59,467 nucleotides of DNA from an uncultured Bacteroidales bacterium (GTDB lineage Bacteria; Bacteroidota; Bacteroidia; Bacteroidales; UBA932). Location: positions 1 to 59,467 of the forward strand of contig CAJONI010000013.1 in the NCBI GenBank assembly GCA_905235995.1, read 5' to 3'. The position numbers were made by a program, and so were the translations under genes. This document shows, in pieces, positions 35,047 through 42,486 of this stretch (position 1 is its first letter; each line of letters begins with the position of its first letter). The notes beneath the pieces are model-generated. The model saw nothing but the letters and a program-made list of their open reading frames with translations, searched no databases and was not told where the DNA came from.

Positions 35047-36168
35047 ATGAATCCTTTTTTCTTGGCACCACATACTCCTGTCCCGTATTTCTGCGATCGG
35101 GAGAAGGAGACTGAAGACCTTGTCAACTATTTGGAAAACGGCTCCAATGTGGCCCTGATTTCGCCCCGCCGCTATGGAAAGACCGGCATGATATATCATG
35201 TATTTGACACGCTTCAGGCCAGGAAGGCCAAAGTGGAATTGTACTATGTGGATATCTATTCGTCCCGGACTGCCGATGACTTCATCGCTCTTCTTGCAGA
35301 AGCCATTTCGTTGACGCTCAAGAAAGAAACGGCCGTGAAGAACTTTTTCAAGGCAATCAGCCATCTGCGACCGGTGTTCAGCCAGGATCCGCTGAGCGGC
35401 AACCCCCAACTGTCTTTCACATTCCAGACTGACTCAGAACTCCGGTACTCGCTGAAAACTTTGCTTGAATTTCTGGACCGCCGTCCTCAACGGGTTGTCC
35501 TGGCTATAGACGAATTCCAGCAGGTGCGTGAATATGAGGGGATTTCCATGGAGGCTCTTCTGAGAACGTACATTCAGCCCTTGAAAAACGTCCAGTTCAT
35601 TTTTTCCGGCAGCCGCAAGCACATGATTGCCGAAATGTTCACGTCAGAGAACTCTCCGTTCTACGAAAGTGCATCGATGTATTCCATCGACAAGATTGAC
35701 CGTCAGGCCTATGTAGCTTTCATAGACAGGCAGTTCAAGGCGCAGGGCAAGAGTATCAGCCCCGAGGCCATAGACTTCATCCTGGACTGGACCCGCATCC
35801 ATACATACTATACACAAGTGCTCTGCAACAGGGTATTCCAGTCGGTCAAGAAGGCTGCCGTGCTGGTGGATGTATTGTTTGCTGTCGATACGATTCTGAA
35901 GGAGTACACCGACACCTTCCTGGAGCGTCGTAACCTCCTTACCCCCAAGCAGTGGAACTACCTGATTGCTGTGGCAAAAGAGGGCGTTGTGACCGAGCCC
36001 ACCAGTTCGGAGTTTCTCCAGAAATATCGTCTTGGCGCCCCCTCCACTGTGTCCCGCATGCTGAACTCCCTTCTGGAGAAAGAACTGCTGCTGGAAACCA
36101 GGACGCTGGACGGGAGTAGCTATTGTGTCTATAATGTATTCTTCTCCAGGTGGTTGGAGAGGCTGTGA
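35047..36168 (+). CDS. Single-P-loop ATPase with winged-helix C-terminus (archaeal-ATPase-like)
   Basis: A 373-residue protein of the broad AAA/MNS-type ATPase group common in Bacteroidota genomes. It begins MNPFFLAPHTPVPYFCDREKE, a typical start for this family. Walker A is SPRRYGKTGM near 45, Walker B is RVVLAIDEFQQV near 160, and a sensor-like FIFSGSRKHM follows. The C-terminal part (STVSRMLNSLLEKELLLE) looks like a winged helix. The function is unknown; relatives are often mobile or toxin-linked. It lies between the two 59-bp repeats. Confidence 0.8.
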   Translation: MNPFFLAPHTPVPYFCDREKETEDLVNYLENGSNVALISPRRYGKTGMIYHVFDTLQARKAKVELYYVDIYSSRTADDFIALLAEAISLTLKKETAVKNFFKAISHLRPVFSQDPLSGNPQLSFTFQTDSELRYSLKTLLEFLDRRPQRVVLAIDEFQQVREYEGISMEALLRTYIQPLKNVQFIFSGSRKHMIAEMFTSENSPFYESASMYSIDKIDRQAYVAFIDRQFKAQGKSISPEAIDFILDWTRIHTYYTQVLCNRVFQSVKKAAVLVDVLFAVDTILKEYTDTFLERRNLLTPKQWNYLIAVAKEGVVTEPTSSEFLQKYRLGAPSTVSRMLNSLLEKELLLETRTLDGSSYCVYNVFFSRWLERL

Positions 36169-36221
36169 GGGGGGGGATAGGATATCATCCAGAGCCTATC
36201 GCGACGAGTGGATGACGCGAA

Positions 36222-36280
36222 GTCCAGTTCGCCGACATCACCACCTTCAAATGGAACAGCCGGAAGGGGAAGACAGGGTA
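36222..36280 (+). repeat. 59-bp direct repeat, copy 2
   Basis: Near copy of 34867-34925. In the corresponding frame it reads FADITTFKWNSRKGKTG and then a stop, so it could also be the 3' relic of a paralogous AAA+ gene. The 3' end of the convergent methyltransferase-like gene runs into it. Confidence 0.9.
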
Positions 36281-37314
36281 AGTGTAAATTCAGCCAGCAG
36301 GTTGTCTAACAGTATAAAGGCCATTTCTTCGTCTTTATCTTTGTGAATGAGATGGCGTATCTGCTGACGTGACATCCCGAAAGGATCCCACACTTTCTCA
36401 AGTCTGGAGCGATCATAAGAAAAGCCGCAGTCGGAATGAATCTTAAGAAATCTCCCGATATATCCCTTGTTTGGGAATCCTGAGGCTACCAGCAATTTAC
36501 CTCCCGGCAAGAGCACCCTTCCATAGCTTTCACGGGTTTTTCGGATGGTATCCTCGTTCTTTTCCATCATTGAGGTGAGAAAATGCTCGGTAATCATGTG
36601 ATATACCGGTTCCTTCAGTTTGAAATCTGTCAGGGAGCGGCAGATATATGAAATCTCGCATTCTTTCAGCTGTTTCCACATTTCTTTGATGAAGAGGTAG
36701 TTGTGGACGGAGGGAGACATTTTCATGTTTCCAACTTTGAAACAGAATGGTGAAAGTAGACGCTCTGGATTTGTCAGGATGAGCCAGATTTCAAACAGAG
36801 GTGTGACACAAAGGTCAACGACATCGACATGAATCCGATTGATAGGATAATCTTTTTTCTCAGCAGCCTTGAATACTGTTTTCAAATAGGAAAAGAAGTG
36901 AGCATAACCGGCAATACCGGCAACAAGAATCCTGCAAGGTTCGTCCCTTTTATTAAAAAACTCTTCAAACCGATCAGATAGCCATTCTCTTTGCTCACCG
37001 ACAAGATACCATCCTCCTGCGATGTGGTCATTTCCCGCCATGCCTTTCAATGTCCTGACCATTCCTTTGGTTTTCTCCCTGATGACAACCTGATTGGCTT
37101 CATCATACAATTTCAGGATGGCTCCGGAACGGACTTCGTCGTCTCCGGGACGGGAAACCTTCAGCGGCTCCAGTCCGACGATGCTATTGTTACAGCGATC
37201 GGCGTGATATCCGCATACATGCAAAGAATCCTCACGCCATTCGCAGTGGGTGAAGTCGCCCCTTAGGGAAAACATCAATTTCCCGGCAGTTGACTTTTTG
37301 GTTGCATCATTCAT
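36247..37314 (-). CDS. Putative SAM-dependent methyltransferase-like protein
   Basis: A 355-residue protein. A Rossmann-type region begins near 128 with RILVAGIAGYAHFFSYLK (motif I-like glycines), an acidic strand HVDVVDLCV near 162-170, and LLPGGKLLVASG near 270, which together suggest a class I methyltransferase, perhaps CheR-like. The first 120 residues are not recognised. The last four or so residues are encoded inside the 59-bp repeat, so the natural C-terminus may have been altered. The start overlaps the upstream pentapeptide-repeat gene by 4 nt. Confidence 0.55.
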   Translation of the reverse strand: MNDATKKSTAGKLMFSLRGDFTHCEWREDSLHVCGYHADRCNNSIVGLEPLKVSRPGDDEVRSGAILKLYDEANQVVIREKTKGMVRTLKGMAGNDHIAGGWYLVGEQREWLSDRFEEFFNKRDEPCRILVAGIAGYAHFFSYLKTVFKAAEKKDYPINRIHVDVVDLCVTPLFEIWLILTNPERLLSPFCFKVGNMKMSPSVHNYLFIKEMWKQLKECEISYICRSLTDFKLKEPVYHMITEHFLTSMMEKNEDTIRKTRESYGRVLLPGGKLLVASGFPNKGYIGRFLKIHSDCGFSYDRSRLEKVWDPFGMSRQQIRHLIHKDKDEEMAFILLDNLLAEFTLTLSSPSGCSI

Positions 37315-38180
37315 CCGTTTGATACGATTTTATTGGTGAGAAGGGCGATCAGGATTCCAAGCATGAAATAGCCCGTAACGGATTCCAAAATATAGACAAG
37401 AGAGTCATGCGGTGAAACGTCAAGGCTGAAAAAAATACGAAGGGATTCTCCGAATGACGTTGAAAGCGTTAATCCGTATTGAAAATAGAGGATACAGGCA
37501 AATACCGCGACTATTCCTGCTACGAATAGTAACCAACGCATGAATGACTGTCCGAAATCGCTTACAATCCCAAACAAAAACAGAGTAATGTATCCAATCT
37601 GATGCAAGAACGCAGGCAAGTTATCAACTCTGGTGAAAAGACGTTCCTTCGAGGCCTCGTCCCTGCAAAATTTTGAAAACTGGAGGTGCTGATTGCCGTT
37701 TATGAAAATCTGGTTGTGGTAGAGATGACCTTTACGGAAGAAATGCAGATGGCGCATACCCCTTGGGGCCATGTGCGGTATGTAGTCAACTGAGAAGATT
37801 TGCGAGTCAAGAAAAGAGGCCATACCGAGTTCGCAACGGCGGATATTCAGGTCGTCGATCCGCGATTGGTTGAAACGGCATCCTGACAGCACGGATCCAT
37901 GAAGGTCAAGGCCTCGGATATCGGAATCAGTGAAATCAGCCTGAGTAAAATCTGAAAAAGGGAACCGGCAGTTTTCAAAAACCACTTGGCGGAGCTTTGC
38001 GGTCGTGAAAACCACTCCGTAGCCATGGCATTTTATTAATGTCGCGCCCTGTAGGTCAGCCCCGATGAAACAGGTGTCATCAAACGTGCAATCCAAAAAG
38101 TAACATCCCCGCAGATCTTGTCCGGAGAAATCTCTATGGGAGAAGTTTTTCGAAATGTAGCGTTGCGTAGGTTCACTCAT
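37311..38180 (-). CDS. Pentapeptide-repeat protein with C-terminal channel-like membrane domain
   Basis: A 289-residue protein. About 13-125 is a right-handed pentapeptide beta-helix (FSGQDLRGCYFLDCTF, ADLQGATLIK, ADFTDSDIRGLDLHGSVLSG). There are three hydrophobic segments at about 189-208, 214-236 and 258-282. The last, ESVTGYFMLGILIALLTNKI, resembles the inner helix of two-TM ion channels, but no TVGYG filter is present. The start MSEPTQRY at 38180 lies 6 nt after a TAAATTTG box (38187-38194). It is cotranscribed with the methyltransferase-like gene. Confidence 0.7.
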   Translation of the reverse strand: MSEPTQRYISKNFSHRDFSGQDLRGCYFLDCTFDDTCFIGADLQGATLIKCHGYGVVFTTAKLRQVVFENCRFPFSDFTQADFTDSDIRGLDLHGSVLSGCRFNQSRIDDLNIRRCELGMASFLDSQIFSVDYIPHMAPRGMRHLHFFRKGHLYHNQIFINGNQHLQFSKFCRDEASKERLFTRVDNLPAFLHQIGYITLFLFGIVSDFGQSFMRWLLFVAGIVAVFACILYFQYGLTLSTSFGESLRIFFSLDVSPHDSLVYILESVTGYFMLGILIALLTNKIVSNG

Positions 38181-38186
38181 AAAGTC

Positions 38187-38194
38187 CAAATTTA
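38187..38194 (-). promoter_or_regulatory. -7 promoter element TAAATTTG
   Basis: Perfect TAnnTTTG, 6 nt before the pentapeptide-protein ATG, and so a near-leaderless transcript. Confidence 0.55.
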
Positions 38195-38242
38195 CGAATT
38201 TTCGCTGACAATACAAGATACTGTAGCTGATCCGGCATGAAT

Positions 38243-38428
38243 GGGGTAGGTCTCAGGCAATTGTGGGGTAGATGGCGTCAAGTTTTGGGGTAGGTCGAAT
38301 GGATACGCCCAGACCTACACCGCTGGAGATATACAGAAGGCCGATTCATGGGGTAGGTCCCGGCCATTTCGTTCGACCTACCCCAATTCTCTACCGCACC
38401 TATCCCAAAATCAGCCGGGACCTACCCC
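38243..38428. repeat. Array of GGGGTAGGTC repeats in both orientations
   Basis: Exact forward copies are at 38243, 38287 and 38350, with a variant at 38265. Exact reverse copies are at 38375 and 38419, with variants near 38312 and 38399. Copy 38286-38300 and copy 38378-38392 region form a long inverted pair sharing flanks (TTGGGGTAGGTCGAA), and 38350-38364 pairs with 38414-38428 (GGGGTAGGTCCCGGC). The pairs are interleaved. The surrounding 38181-38641 stretch has no supported gene; a 112-codon frame over the array looks fortuitous. Confidence 0.8.
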
Positions 38429-38520
38429 GCGATACCCACTATATAGTGCCGCCCCTGCCGCGCTCTGGTAGTTGCTGCAAGCTATCACCCGCGCTCGGTG
38501 CATGGGCGGCCTTTACTTCT

Positions 38521-38562
38521 GCCGCGACAGGATCCTGGAGGTGTGTAGAATCCTGTCGCGGC
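38521..38562. other. Perfect 13-bp stem hairpin
   Basis: GCCGCGACAGGAT (38521-38533) and ATCCTGTCGCGGC (38550-38562) enclose a 16-nt loop. There is no T run, so it is an unlikely intrinsic terminator. It lies between the repeat array and the 3' end of hicB. Confidence 0.6.
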
Positions 38563-38641
38563 CAAACAATATCCCGAATCACAGCCAGTTCCTTAATAAC
38601 TGAGAGGTAAGATAGGTTTTTTGGGATTTAACCCCGGCATA

Positions 38642-39049
38642 TCAGAAACTTACGTCCATCAATTGTCGTCCAAGCTGATGGACGGCTTCCTGGATTCTGT
38701 TAATCTGCGTCTTGCGCGGCTTCGACCTGCCGTGCATGTACGACCAGAGCTGCTTCGGATGGATGCCTGAGAGTTTTCCGAGCGCGGTAGGGGTTATGAT
38801 ACCACTGTAGTAGCGAAGAAATGATTCGACATCCCAAGTGGGAAGCAATTCGTACTCACCGTCCAACCAATCAGGATAGATGAAGGCCTTGTCTCGGCCG
38901 TCTTCCCGAGTCAGCCGCAGCGTTTCCCGCAGTTCTTCAATAGCAGCCTCTGGCGTTACTCCGCCGCCGAACAATGCCGGATAATCGACGCATTGCGCGC
39001 AGTAAAAGCCGTCTGTGCCGATGCTGATGGTGATGTTAACAGTATTCAT
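38642..39049 (-). CDS. hicB: HicB family antitoxin with HTH domain
   Basis: A 135-residue antitoxin that binds HicA and represses the operon. The N-terminal degraded RNase H-like fold (TISIGTDGFYCAQCVDYPALFGGG, then the AIEELRETL helix) is standard. The C-terminal half carries a helix-turn-helix (TPTALGKLSGIHPKQLWSYMHG) for DNA binding. It is translated after hicA with a 4-nt overlap. Confidence 0.92.
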   Translation of the reverse strand: MNTVNITISIGTDGFYCAQCVDYPALFGGGVTPEAAIEELRETLRLTREDGRDKAFIYPDWLDGEYELLPTWDVESFLRYYSGIITPTALGKLSGIHPKQLWSYMHGRSKPRKTQINRIQEAVHQLGRQLMDVSF

Positions 39050-39237
39050 TCTTGATTGATTCCCAAGTTTTTTAATATCTTTTTCGCTATGGCGTTGTCT
39101 ATCTCTTTGCTCCCGTGGTCAGGAACCGTATAGATTCGTCCATTTTTGGTGTACCTACGGTGGCTTCCCTTGCCTTTCTCCAGAAGCAAAGACCATCCGT
39201 TGCGAAGGATTATCCTGTGCAGTTCGCTGTATTTCAT
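39046..39237 (-). CDS. hicA: HicA family mRNA interferase toxin
   Basis: A 63-residue dsRBD-like ribonuclease that cleaves mRNA when free of HicB. The family core is clear: LHRIILRNGWSLLLEKGKGSH with catalytic His26 in GSHRRY, then TVPDHGSKEIDNAI and ILKNLGI. The start MKYSELH at 39237 was chosen; the longer frame includes the promoter (-7 box at 39264-39271). Toxin first, antitoxin second is the common HicAB order. Confidence 0.92.
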   Translation of the reverse strand: MKYSELHRIILRNGWSLLLEKGKGSHRRYTKNGRIYTVPDHGSKEIDNAIAKKILKNLGINQE

Positions 39238-39263
39238 CTCCCACTCAATTGCCTTCGCCGAAG

Positions 39264-39271
39264 CAAAGATA
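39264..39271 (-). promoter_or_regulatory. -7 promoter element TATCTTTG for hicA-hicB
   Basis: Perfect TAnnTTTG, 26 nt before the hicA ATG. Confidence 0.55.
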
Positions 39272-39363
39272 GATAATATTCTATTGTTTTCAAAATAACC
39301 ATGACGGCTATTTCTCACAAAGAAAGCACATTCAATCCGTAAGAAAAAACTCGGATGAAAGAT

Positions 39364-40032
39364 TTACCGATTATTGTAAAATTCTGAAAAAGTTGGATTT
39401 ATAACCATGTATTGCGGCGGATACAGGGGCTGTTTGTCGTTGTCGCAATGGGAGACGTTGAACATTTTGGTTCGCAGGTTGTCGTGGTCCAGGATGAACT
39501 CCCTGCTTCTGGGCTGAAGGATATGGCCTCCGATTAGGTAGCGGATGTTGCGGGACTCGATGGCTGTGCGCAGTTCTTTGCTTCCGTAGTCGATGCCGTC
39601 GATTCCTGAGACGCCGAGTCCGCCGCAGCTGGCAGGCACGTCGTGCGTCAGAAGCAGGTCAAGCTGTTGCGGTATAAGTCCGGAGACCCTGCCATATATT
39701 TTCAGGCCGCGGAAGTCCATCCCTTCGTCGCAGAGCAGCACCAGCTTATGCTCGGATGAAGGATTGTAGGTTTCGCGCAGCTCAAGTATGTTTTCTTTGA
39801 TCCAGAGGTCGTGGTTCCCCGGCACCAGGATCACCTTCCCGCTCGCCGTTCGCCCGACCCAGGGCAGGAACATTTCACGGAACCATTGTCCCTGCGCCTC
39901 GGAATCGCGCTCCATCGCGCCCGGAAAGATGTCCCCGCAAACCACGACAAGGTCGCAGGGATAGATGTCAGGCAGATGCCCATAAAGGTCGGAGGTGGCA
40001 GAAATCGAGACGGGGGAAGTTTTTAAACTCAT
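39364..40032 (-). CDS. Calcineurin-like metallophosphoesterase with substituted metal ligands
   Basis: A 222-residue protein. The fold is recognisable from SATSDLYGHLPDI, VVVCGDIFPGA, VPGNHDLW, LLLTHDVP and GGHILQPR. In active relatives the first motif is DxH (as in SDLHG) and the last is GHxH. Here these read D15-L-Y17 and GHIL, so two expected His ligands are missing. It may bind fewer metals, be inactive, or act as a binding protein. It stands alone between hicA and the AT-rich block. Confidence 0.75.
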   Translation of the reverse strand: MSLKTSPVSISATSDLYGHLPDIYPCDLVVVCGDIFPGAMERDSEAQGQWFREMFLPWVGRTASGKVILVPGNHDLWIKENILELRETYNPSSEHKLVLLCDEGMDFRGLKIYGRVSGLIPQQLDLLLTHDVPASCGGLGVSGIDGIDYGSKELRTAIESRNIRYLIGGHILQPRSREFILDHDNLRTKMFNVSHCDNDKQPLYPPQYMVINPTFSEFYNNR

Positions 40033-40539
40033 ATTTCAAAACCGTTTGCATATAAAAACGCATACTTGCATTATTCTATCATTAATATTTCGGTTTTACA
40101 GTATGGAATCTTTTTATTGATATAAACCTTGTAGATTATCGTCTCTATTAAAATGTTTGGACATGTTAGCATATGCGATAAGAAGGAAATAACACTGTTG
40201 AATGTATAATGTAACATGCGATGGGACTTCTGTATATGAGCCAGCATAGACAAATACCGTATTTGATTGACTGGCTACGGTAGAAATGACACCCCCCTTC
40301 ATCTAGTTTACACTCTTTCCTGAAATTGAACTATTGGTGAATGTTTCTTTTCGCTCGGGATAAAGTGGAGTAGAGCTCGCTTTTCTCTTAATGATCGTAG
40401 ATAATATAAGAAGTCATACTTTATTAATCCTCTATCAATGTATTAGATACTGTGCCTTTTGCTAATTTATTTTTTTTAATTCGATCATAAACCAGAATTG
40501 TTTCATAACTTTGTCTAAAACAGAATAATATAATATCTT
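40033..40539. other. AT-rich gap without a supported gene
   Basis: About 500 bp of AT-rich sequence mark the start of the low-GC block. Short minus-strand frames near 40071-40302 are rich in Ile and Tyr, as expected by chance in such DNA. The only signal is a TAACTTTG -7 box at 40506-40513 for the next gene. Confidence 0.6.
40506..40513 (+). promoter_or_regulatory. -7 promoter element TAACTTTG
   Basis: Perfect TAnnTTTG, 26 nt before the ATG at 40540. Confidence 0.55.
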
Positions 40540-41826
40540 ATGGAACACAAGAACGATATGCTTGACACGCTCATAACCAATAATGACCACTATAATATTT
40601 TTATGAGAGGAGGAACAGCAAATATACTTTTGATGATTTTATTCTCAAGTATTACCGTCATTATTCCGTTATTGTTAAATCAGGCCACCTCTGTCTTTTA
40701 TTTAAGTACACCTTTTTATTTTACAATAGTAGTTCTTTACTTTTCTGTATTATACTTGAGGGGTTGGGGAATTATGGTAACTGCAATAACCTTATTATTA
40801 AGTGCCCTTTTTCTGGAAATACCTAAGGATCTTTATATTATTAATACAGTTGTAAATATTCTTCAAGTGACACTCCTGTTTCTAGCAACTTATTTGTTGA
40901 GAGGACAAGCTACACAAAAGACAAGATTATACTACCCTCGGGGATTATTCTATCTCTCTTTATATAACCTTTTCATTTTATTTATACTACTTGCATATTG
41001 TATTGCATGTTTTGTATATAGTGATACAATAATACCTGTAATAATCGCATTGAGTTCCATATTGTTTCTTTCTACGGTGATTAAAGCGGTGAAAAATAGA
41101 GATTCTGTTCTAATTAGATATACTTTTTTCGTGTCATTTATGCCGTCAGCGACGTGTAGTATATTATCTGCTTTTTTATGCCACGTGCCACAAGAACTTT
41201 TTCTAAATTACTGCTTAGTATGGACACTCTCAAACTATATCTTTCTCCAAACGATAGGGTATATCATTTTTCAAATTTTTTATACTAGAAAAATAAAAGC
41301 TTTCAGTAACAAAGAAATAACGACGGTTAATATTAGCAGTGCAGCATATTATATTGCAATAATCTTTATCAACATACTCATTATTTATTTGTTTTACTCA
41401 AAAGTTATTGGCTCATATGGATATATTTACTTTTTTCCTTGGGTACTAGGTAATATTTTTCTTCTATCAAACTTGTATTTTTCGCAATTTGATGATGCGT
41501 CCGGAATTAAAGAAGGTAAGCGCTTTGATTGGTATGAAAAAAGAATTATCACAGTGGAAAAGAACACTAGTGGAATCATAACAATTATTTCCTTCGTGCT
41601 TCCTATTAGTGTGGCAATATTAAAACAAGACACGCCTCCAATTCTGGTTATACTTTTCGCCTCCAATATTTTTTTCGCATGCCTGGCTGTCGGCCTAATT
41701 TGGATCCCAAACAAGAACTTAAAATTTATTAGTTTGCTAAAGTCTATAAAAACAATTTCTTATACTTATTCCATAACTTTACTATTAATAAGCGCCATCC
41801 TTATAATGTTTACTTATATACAGTAA
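40540..41826 (+). CDS. Polytopic membrane protein of unknown function
   Basis: A 428-residue, very hydrophobic protein with roughly ten to twelve membrane helices (for example about 28-48, 56-90, 102-118, 135-160, 165-182, 340-360, 368-392, 405-427). One longer loop (about 320-340, DASGIKEGKRFDWYEKRI) is probably cytosolic. No transporter or sensor signature was recognised. It is AT-rich with many ATA and TTA codons, unlike the core genes, which suggests transfer. It has its own promoter and lies 149 bp before the hydrolase gene. Confidence 0.7.
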   Translation: MEHKNDMLDTLITNNDHYNIFMRGGTANILLMILFSSITVIIPLLLNQATSVFYLSTPFYFTIVVLYFSVLYLRGWGIMVTAITLLLSALFLEIPKDLYIINTVVNILQVTLLFLATYLLRGQATQKTRLYYPRGLFYLSLYNLFILFILLAYCIACFVYSDTIIPVIIALSSILFLSTVIKAVKNRDSVLIRYTFFVSFMPSATCSILSAFLCHVPQELFLNYCLVWTLSNYIFLQTIGYIIFQIFYTRKIKAFSNKEITTVNISSAAYYIAIIFINILIIYLFYSKVIGSYGYIYFFPWVLGNIFLLSNLYFSQFDDASGIKEGKRFDWYEKRIITVEKNTSGIITIISFVLPISVAILKQDTPPILVILFASNIFFACLAVGLIWIPNKNLKFISLLKSIKTISYTYSITLLLISAILIMFTYIQ

Positions 41827-41937
41827 ATTGCACTATCTGTTCTTACAGTGTTAATCGATACACATTCAAATATTGAATATATTGGCTGTTAGATCAAGAT
41901 GGTTAGCCGCCAGTATGCTCATCATTCTTTTTTTGTG

Positions 41938-41945
41938 TATTTTTG
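41938..41945 (+). promoter_or_regulatory. -7 promoter element TATTTTTG for the hydrolase operon
   Basis: TAnnTTTG, 30 nt before the ATG at 41976. Confidence 0.45.
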
Positions 41946-41975
41946 CATACATTAATAATCCATAATTGTTAATCA

Positions 41976-42479
41976 ATGTCTTTTAATAAAGGCCCTCAGT
42001 GTCGTGCACTCCTTATTGTTGATGTGCAAAACGGATTCGTAAATGAGAAGACCGCGCATATCCTACCAATGGTTGAAAAACTGCAGTATGATTACGACAT
42101 CGTTTTTGCGACACGCTTCATCAATCTTCCAAATTCGCCCTATCGTAAGTTAATTAAGTGGAATAGGTTTTCGCCTGAAACTGATGATATTGAATTCGCG
42201 TTTCACTTGCGGGAAGATGCTGTCGTAATTGATAAATATGTCTATACGTGCGTTGATGATTTTTTTCTCAGATTGCTTGATGAGAATGGTATTACCTCCC
42301 TGGACATCTGTGGCATTGATACAGACATATGCGTGACAAAATGTGCCGTAGATCTCTTTGAAAAGGGAATTACTCCTTTTGTTTTAAAGAAATTCTGTGC
42401 GACACATGCGAGCGAGGATCTTCAGGAAGCAGCCATCACAATTCTCGCGCGATATATAGGCAAGAGCCAGATCATATGA
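41976..42479 (+). CDS. Isochorismatase-family cysteine hydrolase
   Basis: A 167-residue hydrolase with the complete family triad: D16 in LIVDVQNGF, K87 in VIDKYVYT and C119 in GIDTDICVTKC. Family members hydrolyse isochorismate, nicotinamide or other amides; the specificity cannot be told from these motifs. It starts the bicistron and is 7 nt upstream of the two-TM protein gene. Low GC places it with the transferred block, not with a core NAD salvage pathway. Confidence 0.88.
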   Translation: MSFNKGPQCRALLIVDVQNGFVNEKTAHILPMVEKLQYDYDIVFATRFINLPNSPYRKLIKWNRFSPETDDIEFAFHLREDAVVIDKYVYTCVDDFFLRLLDENGITSLDICGIDTDICVTKCAVDLFEKGITPFVLKKFCATHASEDLQEAAITILARYIGKSQII

Positions 42480-42486
42480 CAGGACT

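Noticed and set aside
38243-38428. CRISPR array
   Set aside because: Repeats are 10 bp, vary in orientation and have irregular spacing; no cas genes.
38272-38610. Possible 112-residue protein across the GGGGTAGGTC array
   Set aside because: Composition follows the repeats, there is no promoter or homologous motif, and the frame ends without features.
39046-40032. HicBA plus metallophosphoesterase as one three-gene defence system
   Set aside because: hicA has its own promoter between the two, and the phosphoesterase is 127 bp upstream; no evidence of coupling.
40071-40302. Two overlapping short minus-strand frames
   Set aside because: Ile/Tyr-rich products typical of chance frames in AT-rich DNA; no start signals.
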